NCBI RefSeq assembly: GCF_007655135.1
Contig: NC_045127.1
Location: forward strand, 5,518,001 to 5,582,000
Direction: 5' to 3'
DNA length: 64,000 bases
Source of the DNA: Punica granatum
Taxonomy: Eukaryota > Streptophyta > Magnoliopsida > Myrtales > Lythraceae
Each line of letters begins with the position of its first letter. Position 1 is the stretch's first letter. A program made the position numbers and the translations under genes. Below are positions 49,101 through 61,308 of this stretch, piece after piece. A model generated the notes under the pieces. It saw nothing but the letters and a program-made list of their open reading frames with translations, was not told where the DNA came from and searched no databases.

Positions 49101-49843
49101 ACTAAGGCATGTCAGAAGAGGATATCATATATCAGCTTTCAGTATATTATGAATGCCGTAAATCGGGATGAAGGGATGAATTGTAATTTATGTCGAGATA
49201 CTTTTCTATTGACCACTTGGCCACCTGTCCCTGATGTATTGTTTCCTTTTACATTTAGGAACTATCCTCAACAAAGTCGAGTCTTCAGCAAGAAATAGCA
49301 TCGATAGAGCAGAGGATTCTTTTCATAGACAAGAGACTCCCAGAGCTAGAGGCTGAGAAAAAGGTTGCAGCTGCTGCGAGGAACTTCAAAGAAGCTGCAC
49401 GATTAGCTGCAGAGGCGAAGTCATTGAGCACCGAGAAGGAAGGGGTGCAATCAGAAGAGGAAAGAACTACTGCAGAGCTCGGGAAGCTCGAAGAAGAGAT
49501 TAAGGGAACTGTCAGCAGGTTGCAGGAGGTTGAGGAGCAGATCCTGTTGAAGGAGAAGGAGGTATCAGTAGCAAGGATCAAGAGGTTGCTTATAACTGCC
49601 GGTGCTGCCAAAGCAGAGAAAGATGCTGCTATGGAGCTGGGTGACCTTGAAGAGGCAAACCTCCTAATGGCAGAGGTCGAGGCAGCGGAATCAGAGGCCA
49701 AAAGGCTTCTCCCGGTATATGATCATAAGGAGGAAGAATTCAATGATTTGCCGAGACATTTCATTCCTTTGGAACTCTTGTCCAATCTCGGTGGTAAGCA
49801 GTTAGCAGAAGTCGCCTCGTCCGCTGGCCTTTCCACGGAGTGA
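46180..49843 (+). CDS. large coiled-coil protein with UVR-like motif, function unknown
   Basis: Three exons, 46180-47247, 48260-48946 and 49259-49843, all phase 0, giving 779 aa. Residues 1-160 are acidic, Pro/Ser-rich and probably disordered. They open with MEDDIDSLFEGMVLFTP and include a run of seven prolines. Residues 225-775 are almost continuous heptad-rich coiled coil rich in Glu, Lys and Ala. Within it LEEACEAEDFETAEKLSESI resembles a UVR (UvrB/UvrC) motif and KDAAMELGDLEEANLLMAEV is a similar module near the C-terminus. No signal peptide or membrane segment. I do not recognise a named family; a structural or scaffold role is an inference from the coiled coil only. Confidence 0.85.
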
Positions 49844-52800
49844 TATGATTAGAAACACAGAAGTGAAGTAAATTTTTGCAGCAATAGACTGGAAAAAGGT
49901 CGTCTTCCCCAAATCGAGGGGTATACATTTGTGGAGCAGAAATACTTGTCTGGTTTTCTCCTAGTCCTTCAATGAACTCAAGACATGACAGCCGCAGGAC
50001 TCTTCCATTTCACAACGGGATTGGATATCTGTTCTTCTGTTAGATGACTCCATAACATGAAGCCCCGCTGCACATGGGCGACCCCAAAGTACATGCTCAA
50101 ACGCTCAATTACTTGATCACTGTTTTTCAGCCAAAAGAAGCTCCTGGTTGGAGCCATGTATTATTTTTTGTGAATATTGGAATGAGGCAGATTTTTTCGG
50201 GATTGATGTTGGTTTTGATGGAATAACAGTTCATTTGACCATCTCATTCTGATGTCGCTTGTAATTGTCCCTCATTATCCTTATGTTGGCAGTCCATGCT
50301 CGCGACCATGATCACCCAGGCAGAGCAGAGCGTATCATATCACGGTTAAACAATCCGACCCAAAAATGCTTCACGACAAATCACACTTGAGCGTGAACAC
50401 GACCCACCAGTCCAGCTCGGTTAAAGGCATGAACACGACTTGTTCACATCCCATTCGAGTCACCGGTATGACGCCGGGGAGATTAGGCCGTAGAGGTGGA
50501 ATATCACTCTTTAGTAAAAGAGGTGAAAGCATTTCTTCTACCAGAGTGTAAATGGCTAAAAGAAAAGAAGAGATATTAGCTCGTGGGCCTCTACTCGGAA
50601 TGAGCAATAAAGCACTAGCGGGCTTAACATGTCGGGCGCCCGGGCCATGGATGGACACAATCACTAAATGGCCGCGTCAACTCTCAGTGACCACGAACAA
50701 GGCGAAGTACTTGATCGGACTGAATGGTTCGGGGTGTCTCCGGTTATGACATGTTATTCCAAGCTCAAGCACCGTCGTTTGGTTGCCGGGCCTACAATGA
50801 TTGCAACCTTTTTCTACATTGTTGTCTCAAATTTAATTTCTTCCACGACTGTGGCACGCGTTCAAGCCCAACCCTACATAAGAAGAATTGTCTGAGGAGA
50901 TTTCTCACCAAACTATTTACAATTTTATATACATAATAATACATAGATGATATATGCATGAACACATAATTTTGATAAACAAAAGAATATGGAGACAATT
51001 GTAGTGTGTGCATGCGTAAATAAAGGTTAATTAATTAAATAATACATTAGTTGAGTTTATCACAAGAGTTTGTTGATAAACCTATTGGATATGCAAGAGG
51101 CAGCACCTACAATAATCTTATTAGAAATTAAACAAGTTGGAGATGACCATTATCATTATCCTTATCATAAATAATAATGATGATGATGCTAAAAATTTTC
51201 ATAATTATTATTTGTTGCATAAAGAAAACTCATAAAAGTAATGGAAAAATTACGCGGGGATCCATAATAAATTCCATAAATACAGAAACACGTATTCCAC
51301 CAATGATTCTGGACTTATATATATATATATATATATACGCAATTTAATAACGATAAAATTATTAATATTGAAAATAAAAGAGGGAAGGAGGGCAAGGGAA
51401 TCACATGGTTAAGTTAAGAGTTTGGCATAAGGAGAATGGAATGGAGATGGGGATGGCTTCAACATAATGATTGCACCGCCACAATTGGGAACCGTCTGAT
51501 CCATCATATGATGATGCTCCTAATTTATTAATAAAAATGTTTTTCATTTTTTATTATTTTCTTCGATTAATTTCAAGTTGCCCCTTAGTTTGGCAACAAT
51601 TTCAAAATGCCCCCTAATGTTCGAGCTTTGTCCCATGAAAATTATTCTTCGGGGCTCGCCAATTCTATGCAAAACTATTTTCATTCTTCTTCCAGAAAAA
51701 AAAAAGTGCTGCCTTAATTTTTAATCCGGCACATATATGAGCGATTGTGAGTATGTTGTTTTTGTAGTGAAATTCCTCATATGTGTCGTTCTATGCATCC
51801 ATGACCAAGGGCATGATGTATTCTGTCATTCCATCTCGAGTTCGAGAATGGTGGGCCTCAAATTGGAGGTATTACTAAGATGGGTTCTATATATGAATCT
51901 CAAAGGAGTGTTTTTTTTTTCGATATGCACCCGGATTTTTAGAAATCCAATAGTCCCCTACTAATCTAGTCGAGCCGTGTCGACCCATTAAGGGGTAAAT
52001 ATCTCATAGCGTGGATTTTCTCTATTCATAAGACTCGAAATAGAGATATTATTTAAGGGGAACAAGTGTCGAACTACTTGAACCAACGTGAGTTGGTTTA
52101 AAAGAGTATTTTCGACACAGCTTCGAAACTATAGGGGACAAATTGAACATATCCCATTTTTTGCCAATAATACAAAATGAAAAAGTTAATTGTAATTGCA
52201 TATATTTAATGAATTTTTCCTATTTGTACGCGGAATTTAGCTGGCTTGACTTCCGTATCAAGTCTCTTTGTCCTTGTAGAGAGAGAGAGAGAGAGAGAGT
52301 TTTGTTTGAACAATTTGACCCATAATGCATTGATTCTTGAGATAAATTAAAATATACATAATATATATATATATACATATTAACATATGACAGATCAGTA
52401 AGTCAGCTCCATGAGCACGTACTCAAAAGTTCTCTCGACTGAGGCCTGTCTTTACAGTTAGTAATCGGCTTAGTATATGCAGTGAAATAATAATCTGTCA
52501 ACCATATGTTGGATCTGCAATAACAACACAGAAAGGATCGCGTCCGCATTAGCAATGTTTCAATCGTGTTTTATGGTTTAGCATCTTGACACTCACGCAA
52601 TTCATTGTTGTGTTATTTACCAGATCAAGTCTGAAAGCAACTGTCTTTCGTATAACCCGAACGAGCAAATTAAGGGAGGTTCTCTTTGGCTGAACTTTTC
52701 TATACCACCGAGCACTACAACGTCGAGATCGATGATTTTACACATACATTAAGAATCTCACCTTGTACGATGAACTTGCCGGGTCTCGGGTAATCATTAG

Positions 52801-53117
52801 AAGAAAGAGATAGTTAATTGATCGATCAATTAGATAAAAATAATTTGATCATATGGATCAAGGGTCCCATCACTCGGTTTTGATCCCCAAAATTCTGGAA
52901 TCTTAGTCCAGCCAGCTCTTGGAAGGGCCTAATGAGCAACCAACCAACCGACTTTCTTGCTTGTTTCCTCCCCATTATTTAATTTTTTTACAAATATATA
53001 AAAATTTCATAATTATATATATAATATATATTCTCTATTTTCTTTTATTATTAAAAACTCAGAATATTATTAAAATGATAACTATTCAGTTCAATACATT
53101 CACACTACCCCTTGCCC
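49844..53117. other. intergenic, AT-rich with microsatellites and one SINE
   Basis: No gene recognised. A patch at 50380-50700 is GC-richer but its frames match nothing I know. Microsatellites: (TA)n at 51315-51337 and (GA)n at 52279-52299. A minus-strand SINE lies at 51910-52096. Confidence 0.4.
51910..52096 (-). mobile_element. SINE copy A
   Basis: On the minus strand it ends in a poly-A tail (poly-T at 51910-51920). Body blocks are shared with copy B at 54.97 kb: a GTTCAAGTAGTTCGACACTTG head, GAGAAAATCCACGCTATGAGA, a TTTACCC run and GATTAGTAGGGG with ATTGGATTT. Confidence 0.6.
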
Positions 53118-53125
53118 TATAAATA
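53118..53125 (+). promoter_or_regulatory. TATA box of the SAUR gene
   Basis: TATAAATA, 110 bp upstream of the ATG, following a CCCCTTGCCC stretch. A typical plant core promoter distance. Confidence 0.7.
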
Positions 53126-53227
53126 TAAGTGAGTGTAAGCATTTGTGTGTTAGTTGTGAAAAACACATCCAACAAGCTCAGATCCAACACATCAACCACA
53201 AGTGAACATTTCAAAGAGTGAATCATC

Positions 53228-53650
53228 ATGAGAAGCATTGTGAAGAAGATGTGGTGCTGCGGAGCCAAGGGCTTCCGGACCTCGGACCCCGAGCCAGAAG
53301 TCGTCCCAGAAGGCCATGTCAGGGTGTACGTCGGGAAGGACGAAGACATCATGTGTAAGTTCGAGATGGAAGCCAACTACCTCAACCACCCTTTGTTCGA
53401 GAGCCTCCTTAGGTTGTCCAAGGAGGAGTTTGGCTACTCCTACGAGGGGGCGCTCAGGATCGCTTGTGAGATCGACCTCTTCCAGTACGTCGTGCACCTC
53501 CTCGATACCAGCAAGCCGTCCGCCCACTACATGGAGCTCGCCGACCTCATGTCCAAGTTCTCCGGCACTAAAACCGGCCACCACCAGAAAGCATCGAATA
53601 AAGTCTGCAGCGTCACGACTTTTGGGCAGCTCCTCGCCGAACACAGCTAA
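53228..53650 (+). CDS. SAUR: SAUR family (small auxin up RNA) protein
   Basis: Single-exon gene of 140 aa. The SAUR domain covers residues 24-95: PEGHVRVYVGKDEDIMCKFE, then ANYLNHPLFESLLRLSKEEF and GYSYEGALRIACEIDLFQYV. It has a short basic N-terminus with MWCCGAKGF and a variable C-terminal tail. SAURs of this kind inhibit PP2C.D phosphatases and so keep plasma-membrane H+-ATPases active to promote cell expansion. The lack of introns and short compact promoter are typical. A GC-rich coding region inside AT-rich surroundings produces a long antisense open frame that is not a gene. Confidence 0.93.
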   Translation: MRSIVKKMWCCGAKGFRTSDPEPEVVPEGHVRVYVGKDEDIMCKFEMEANYLNHPLFESLLRLSKEEFGYSYEGALRIACEIDLFQYVVHLLDTSKPSAHYMELADLMSKFSGTKTGHHQKASNKVCSVTTFGQLLAEHS

Positions 53651-56600
53651 CAAAGTTGGATCTGGCCGGACATTTTTCATTTGCCGATACACGTTTTTCG
53701 GGTTTTAGAAACTATTCTTTTTTCGGGCGAAGCCCATGATTTTATGTGGGATTCAGTCTCATACACACACTGAATGTAGAGATACATAGGCATTATTTCA
53801 GCAATTATAAGATTCTTTTTCCTTTGTAATTTTTTTTGGTGTGTAAGCTTACAGCGAAGAATGACATACACAATCGATTACAGAAGCTGAAACGAGATGT
53901 TACAATTAATGAATTTCTCTGTTTAGTTAAATTGTAATTTATATCAATATTTTCCATTTGTCCGGATATTTTTGTTCTATTGTATTCAATGATACAAACA
54001 TGTTTCAAAATGGATCGAAAAACTATCACGTAAAGTTAATGATATATGTCATCGTGACTGACAATATCGTTCCGAAATATTCTTACTGAATATCGATGGA
54101 GAGATCAGATACATTATCTCCCTTGATATAGATTCATGTGGACGAAATTATTATGTCATACTTTTTTTTTGTACCGTTTGCAATTAATAAATTAGGGTTT
54201 CAGAAAGGCTTGAATTTACAACCTGTGTTGATGTCAGATATATATTAATTTCGCTGACTTTGCATGAAACATTAATTTATAAATTATCGTTTGATTGTGG
54301 ATTTAAGGAAAGGTGTCGTGGAAAAATAAGGTCATTAGAGAATTCATGCATGGACTAATTAACGTGACTCCTCAAACACACTCTGATCCCATGTGCTCTC
54401 CGTTAGGGCAACCCTTCGAGATGACCCATAACCTCGATTGACTAACTAATTAACTAACTATTAATACATTCAGATTAACGAATATCGTATCGACGCAGCA
54501 TAAAATTATCTATTTTCTGCAGAAACTTATCATACTCAATGATATCATACCACCTTTCTTTTTCTTTTTCTTTTTTGTATATTTTTTCTTTTAGGGTCAG
54601 AGAGTCGCCATATGCAATTAAAGCCAACAGTGTGTACACAGATCGGAAGAGGAAAAGCTACAGAATACACCATAGTAATCCTACAATTGGAACGGATTCT
54701 TCATAGATATTGGAACTAATTTCATGTTCATGCGAATATCTTGTGAATAATTGGTTAAATATGCATGACATTCATATCCATATCCTAATTAAAATTTGTA
54801 AAGAACTATAAAGAAAATTAAAATGTGTAAATACCGGATGAGAACGATCGTCCTATGCAAAAAGTAATATATTGGAAGCGAGCAGAGGATTCGGGATGAG
54901 GAGGGGAGAGAAGCCATGAAAGGCACCATAAAAAAACTCCCGTCACAAATTCAGTCGAATGTGCCAGTGGAGCTTTTTTTTTTATGTGCACTTTGATATG
55001 TTAAAGTCCAATGAGCTCCGACTAATCCAATCGAGCTGAGTCGGCTCACTAATGGGTAAAACTCTCATAGAGTGAATTTTCTCCATTCACAATACTCGAA
55101 TATGAGAGAAGAGCAAACGTTGAACCGCTTGAATCAACCCACGATGAAACGATGTCCTTTAAATTGGCCATGAAGGGTTCAATCCATGAAGGGATAATAA
55201 TACATAGACCGACTATGGACCAGTAAAGTGGGGAGAAGCTGAAACTTAAGCACGAAGATGAATTTACTTGTTTGCTAAGAAAATCCAAGTCCACCGTCCA
55301 GCTCAAATGGAGATTATACTAATTACATGCCTTAATACATTAGGAAAGGTGGATTACCCTGTTAAGGATCCTGCAATCTCAAATCGGAAAAATAAGAACA
55401 TGAATTTATAAGATACATATAGATAGATAAAATATTGTGCGGCTGTTCTGTGGCTGTCACTCGAGTGGCTAACTAGACATCCTCGCATGTCACATCCCAT
55501 TTACACATGCTCAAACAGACTCACGTATCGGATACGGTCCTTGTCCAATAATCGGCTGATCACACGTGTTCGACTCTAACCAAGTCATGCCTTGCGTGTT
55601 AAGATCCTATGATCTCACATCGGAAAAAATAAGAGCAAACCCTTCAAAGATGAAGGCCATTCCATTCCAGTGCCAATTTAATGCACAGCCCATCTTTTTC
55701 TTGACGGTATGGAAGGGAAATTTCCCAGAACTTGAGAATGATGCTCGAACAGAACTATTCCATTACACATGTTTATAGATAGAAAACACCGAAATGATTT
55801 TCACAACCTCGACCTATCATCTCAAATCACAGGCATCATACAGCAAACGATGACAGATCAAGCCGCATGGTGATTCGTGTACGATCTGTTGAGATCTTTG
55901 ACCCAAACAAGAAGCGACCACTGCAGTACTGAATGAGTTATCCTCGATTTCAAGAAGAGAAGGGCATGTAAGTGAGTAATCCGGACCATGAATCCATACA
56001 CAACCACCAGAATCATCCATGGCTGTTTCCCTTCGAATCAGCAAAAGGGCATGCCATACGACAAGAAAAAATGATTTTGCATCCGTATATTAAGGATTGA
56101 AGATTGCACTTAGTACCAACAATGAAGAGAAGCAGAAATGAAATGACCATACATAGTCATATAACGATTACTTCCATTTGTTCATACCAAATGGGGCACG
56201 GAATACAGTCGAATGAATCACCATGCTAAAATGGTCACAAGTTCCACGGTCATTACACTGTGACCAACCATGGCCTGATAGCATCAGTTACTGGATCGAA
56301 CCTTCCGAAGGTTTGTCCCAACTCTAAAATCCGGCTTGATTCAGGAAACCACAGTGGGAATTCCATCACAGCTGAAGGAGACAGACAAGTTAACAGTCAA
56401 GCAACACAATTGACAACCTTAAGATAAGCCTAACACAGGTGAGGTGCGCATGAGCTTCCGATCAAAATTTTCCTCGCAGTAGGTGGTACTCCCAATCATT
56501 CCATCAGCTTACGAGGTTGCGCTTACTAACTCATAAGAGAGGCTTCTCACTCAAAACAAGGACAGCGGAGGAAGCAATTTCATAAGATAGCAGCTCTAAA

Positions 56601-57107
56601 AGAGAATGCTCAGTCAATCAACAAAAGTACAGGTAATTTGACATTTAATCACAACACAAAGAAGCACCATCTGCGTCAGTGATCTGTCAGCCATCTTTGA
56701 GGCAAACACGATGTATCAATGTGTCAAGCATGATCAGATAATGTCTTTCTTCAGTAAACCTAAAACAATAATCATGACCTCTTTGTGCCGTGCATACGGC
56801 AGAAGAAGGAAAAGGACATCAATGAGAAGAGTTCAACGGAAGGGCTGCGTGGACATAAGAAATTTCAATTATCAAATAGATTATTTACTTTCACATATTT
56901 TTTCTTCCCCACAAGTACAAACCCTCTTAAATACAAATGAATATTAACGAACAAAACAACTTGATGTGTGTGAGTGACAGCAGCAGACAAAAGGAATGGC
57001 AGGTCCTGCAGCCTTGTGAATTCAGGTAAAGGTGCAAAGTAACTATTCAGAGCATTGGCAAAATACCTAAATGTCCTGCCAGAGGATAACTCAGCTTATC
57101 ATCCCTT
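53651..57107. other. intergenic with SINE and LTR-like remnants
   Basis: No gene recognised. A SINE copy lies at 54974-55144. Near 55359 and 55599 the motif GTTAAGGATCCTGCAATCTCAAATCGGAAAA recurs in slightly changed form (GTTAAGATCCTATGATCTCACATCGGAAAA) about 240 bp apart. This resembles the start of plant TRIM-type LTRs (TGTTAAGATCCCACATCGG) and may mark a decayed TRIM. The right end is 3' UTR of the transporter gene. Confidence 0.4.
54974..55144 (-). mobile_element. SINE copy B
   Basis: Minus-strand copy with poly-A tail (poly-T at 54974-54983). It shares with copy A the ordered blocks GGTTCAACG, GAGAAAATTCACTCTATGAGA, TTTTACCCATTA and GATTAGTCGGAGCTCATTGG. The two copies differ at about one position in four, so they are old. 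Confidence 0.6.
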
Positions 57108-58793
57108 CTACTCCCTGCATTCATTTGAGTCCCCATGTTCAACATCCTTCGCCAAAGAATTGTCCACCCCCTCTTTCAAAAGTCCAAGTTCCTCTTCCGT
57201 TAGGCTGTTCTTGGCAGTTAATATGGCCCGGCTATTCGCTTGCTTTTCAACCTCCACAGCCCAACTATACACAACCATTCCAAGAACTGCTATAAACATC
57301 CCCATTATGTTCTTGAAAGTAAGCTCGGAATCAAAGAGCAGCCAACCCAGTATGAGAACACAAACTGTTTTCATGTGACCCAGAACCTGGAATGAAACGG
57401 CCGAGAAACGTCCAATGCAGAGGTACTGACTCATGTTGCAGAAAACTGCCAGCGAGCAAGAAAGAAGTATGAAGAACTGCAATAACATAAATATCATTCA
57501 TCAGACAAGTCACCAATAGTTCCGGATTAACATGAATGGGCATAGAATGGAAAAGCCTAAAGTGAGAATGCTCACTAGGGCACCGGAAGACATCTTATAG
57601 TTTGTTATGGCTTTGCCATTAAGATAATAATCAACAAATGGGCCGAGGACAAGCAGCGAAATGGCTTGAATCGGAGCTGTCTTACTCAACAATTCAAAGG
57701 ATCCGATCGAGTATTTCTTCTGCAGGGACCCAATTGACTGCCATTAAAAGAAAACAACAACAAGGTTAAACATGAAGTCCTGCAGCTGAATGGCGAAGGC
57801 AAATTTATGAATAAACAGATGCACAAAAGTCGACAACAAGTGTTAGTTTCCCCATCAATGATCAAAACGGTGGCATATAATGTAAGAGGTAGATACTGAG
57901 CGAATGATGATCAGTGCCGATTTTAAGGTACAAACAACAAGAAGCTAAACCACACGGAATCATACATAAGAGCCATTCCGAGCAATAGAAAAAGGCAGCA
58001 CTTGATAAGTATGTAAATACTCACGATTTGCTGCAGAGATGTAGAAAAAACCGCCACACAGGCGCAGATGAAACCTTTTGCATTCACTTTAACATCAGTA
58101 ACAGTGCAAACACCAACACCAATAACCACAACCACGACTGCAATCTTCACTTCCCTCACGTAGTGCTTGTTGTGAAGGATCCATTCCATAACACATACCA
58201 CAGGAATCATGCTCAGCTTCGAAATCTGTAGGGGAAAGATAGTGTCATGAGCTGATAAAATATGGACCATCCATCCAATGAAAAACACAGGGCAGTGACA
58301 ATGATCGGTACTTGGTAAAACCCAACAGAGTTGAGCATCAGACTGAGGTTCATCCCCGTAATCGACAAGTTAGCGACGACGGAGAACCACAGGAGTTCCC
58401 ACAGAGGAACATGCTTCGATGCAGAGTAACCCGCAGCATTCGAGGCCAGACCGACCAGGGCAGTCACGGCGAAGTGGAAGCCAGTTAAAGTGGTCGCTGA
58501 AAACAGAATATCACTGGACGAATTAACCATGGTGCTGAACAGATCAAGAGCAACGATTTGAAGTGGTTGACATTCAGAACAGATCCATCAGTGAAATCAC
58601 GAGCAAATTCAAACAGACCATTGCAGGGAGAGACTAGAGAGGGCGGGGGAGAAGAGAGCTAACCGAAGCTGAAGGCGTAACCGGAGTTGGACATGAGCTG
58701 CTTGTTGGCCATGATGATGCCGACGGAGCTGACCACGTTCATCGCCCAAGCACCGACGTCCGAAACCATCGACTGTTTCTTCTCACTCTCCAT
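57108..58793 (-). CDS. URGT: Golgi nucleotide-sugar transporter, UDP-rhamnose/UDP-galactose type
   Basis: Five exons: 58793-58664, 58496-58312, 58225-58025, 57737-57576 and 57476-57108, giving 348 aa, the usual length of the family. The start [20 protein letters not shown] is followed by about ten hydrophobic helices of the drug/metabolite (TPT/NST) fold. Landmarks: [96 protein letters not shown] and [21 protein letters not shown] proteins exchange UDP-rhamnose and UDP-galactose for UMP across the Golgi membrane for pectin and galactan synthesis. The C-terminal tail ([20 protein letters not shown]) is cytosolic. All splice phases agree; the gene looks functional. Confidence 0.93.
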
Positions 58794-61308
58794 CTTCCAC
58801 TACGGTGCAGTCACAATCGAGCAATTGAATTCATAAAACAATCGAGGCAGGAGGAGGGAGCAGGAGGCCAGCTCCGGCCGGTTCCAGGAGCCACGAGGTG
58901 GGACGGACGCGGGGAACAGACGATGACGGCCGGCAGCGGCTAGGGATTAGCCGAAGAGGCAAGCGTTATGCTTTCCCCGCCGGCAGAAGGACCAGAGCAA
59001 GAGAGAGAGAGAGGGAGGGAGGGAGAAATGGTTTAAATGGGGAATTTGTTCAGTTCAGTCACGCGCACGCACTCTCTCCGGCTACTCTGCTCTGTCTTCC
59101 CCCGCATCTTCGCTTCCTCCTCATCCCCCAATATTTATTTATCATCTTTTTGAAATATATTCTCCTTTTTTTTTCTAATTTAATAAAAAAATTTGAATTT
59201 CCCTTTTCAAGGAGGTTACAAGTCGCATTGTTGATTATGTTTCAAAATTTTTTCAACACATGAAGCAAAGCTCAAATATTGTGATAAGTAAATGGATTTT
59301 TACATGCACGGCAAGAATTTAGAAGCCCAAATATTGTGAAGCAACTCGTGATCAGGCAATCGTGCTCAGTCGATACGATGCTCTTATTGTCACAAGAAAT
59401 TGCTTCGATGTTCATAGTTCACAGAATAATATACACATATATGATCGCGTCTATTGCACTGTTCTATAATCACGATCCATGATTATTGAATAAATTGAAG
59501 TGTAGTCGGGTATAAAATAATTTTTGCGACCGTATATGCGTATTGAATGTGCATCTTGGCTGTTACTATGTCTTTGTAAAATGCAAATGATGTGCCCCAT
59601 GTTACTTTTCTTTCTTTTTGCTATACGGGATGTTGTCTAAATTGATAGGATTGCAAAAAGATTATAGCACGGAGGAGGAAAGGGAGCTTCCTAACTAAAA
59701 GTTGAACTGCAATGCATACCCTGATTCGGAAATAACACCACATTTGATTGGGACACTTCATGTGCATATGCATGACCCATTCCTCACCCCATTCCCCAAG
59801 CTAAAAGGAGTTGCTGCACTGCTCCTGTCATTTAGGACGGCACCGATCTATCCCTTTTTCCCGATGTTCGAGGTACCGTAGGATGCTCCCGACCGTGAAA
59901 TCTGCTTCGAGTTACCATGTTAAGATGACTGGATGCGGGAACCGGAAAGAAATGGATCGAGCGTCAAAGGTTCATGCGCTGAACGTTTGAGTAGAAAAAT
60001 GAAGAAAAGGAAGAACTGTATTGATAAAGCCTAGCTTTGAGTTCAATCAAATACACACCCTCATGTACTCGAAAGCAATCTCACATGGAGTTGACGATGC
60101 TGTATCAGTATTGCTACTTCTGTACTTCAAACCTCTTTGACTTTTATCAGCCAGTGTGTACGATTCTGCATTTATGATGAGTAATTTCATGGGTATCCTT
60201 TTTCCTATACGGTCCTATGTATTGCTATTAATTATGCACTTCAAACCTCTGACTTTTACCAGCAAATGTATACGATTTTGCATCCATGATGAGTGAGTTC
60301 ATCGGTATCATTTTTCCTATGAATTGTTGTCACATATGAGAGGAGAGGTCTCGACTAAAGACAGTCCCGCATAGACGTTGATTACGAGTGACTTTATCCT
60401 CGCGTTTCATTATAATTTTTCCTCCCGAAACTATAACTTGCTAATGTCATAGATTTTGTAATTAATAGGATCGAGGGACAGGGCAATTGAAAACTGAAAA
60501 GGACCTGGGCATGGCCATGCACCAGCAGAACAGAAGCCGGGCCATTCCCTTTCGTCCATACATGTAGATCCGTTGATAGACCCATCATCTTAATTAATCG
60601 TGCCCATGACTGAACCCCAGTGACTCTTACACTCCATTTGATTTCGCAGTTAAAATCACAATATTTTTAACTTTAACTCTAACTCAGCAAACTACACAAC
60701 AAAAATACACATTTTCCAAATAAAAAATTTTAATTTTAACTTTAACTCAACACACTAAACAATCATTTGTCCTTTTTCACAATCAAAATCAAAGTTACTT
60801 TAACTCTGAAACCAAATGTAGATAATATTGTATACCGAATAAATAATTCAAGCATCGCATTGTTCTGCAAGAATGTACATAATATTGTATATGTTTCCAG
60901 GGATTATGCTCTCCTTACTTCCAAATATGATGGACACCCAGAACCTCCTATAGCAATGACATGACATATTTGTAACAATAGCCAGACACCTCGAGCGACC
61001 GAGGTTGCTCGAGGCTGAGATGTTCTCAATCCAGCCCTCGCATGGCCAGTCCAATACAAGAGTCAGCACCGAACTTCGACTCTCCAACTTTGGAAAATCC
61101 GAGCTGAGGGAACTGAACTAATCATCTTAGAAATTCTTCCCCTCTGTCAATATGTACCAATTTCATTCTCTCTCTGTAAAATAAATGTGCTTTGCGTTCA
61201 CATAGATTGCAGAATGAAGAATGATTACATGATCGCGATAGAGTCCACCATCGTGATTTCCAAATCAAAACAAATGATGGGCTTACCCAGAACATTTAAC
61301 TGCTTCTG
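58794..61308. other. intergenic between URGT promoter and ABC1K 3' end
   Basis: 58794-59120 is GC/GA-rich leader and promoter of the minus-strand transporter. The rest is AT-rich without a recognised gene and includes a MITE at 60631-60820. The right end is the 3' UTR of the kinase gene. Confidence 0.4.
60631..60820. mobile_element. MITE, longer relative of the 45.3 kb element
   Basis: Left end ACTCCATTTGATTTCGCAGTTAAAATC, right end ATCAAAATCAAAGTTACTTTAACTCTGAAACCAAATG. The AATTTTAACTTTAACTCA block occurs twice because of an internal duplication. Non-coding. Confidence 0.6.

Noticed and set aside
49285..49701. 138-codon minus-strand Ser/Ala-rich frame
   Set aside because: Antisense of the third exon of the coiled-coil protein.
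50366..50936. cluster of overlapping short frames in a GC-richer patch
   Set aside because: Several frames on both strands overlap with none standing out, and no motif or splice structure supports a gene.
53192..53692. 166-codon minus-strand and 130-codon plus-strand frames over the SAUR gene
   Set aside because: Shadows of the GC-rich SAUR reading frame, which has the full SAUR domain and a TATA box.
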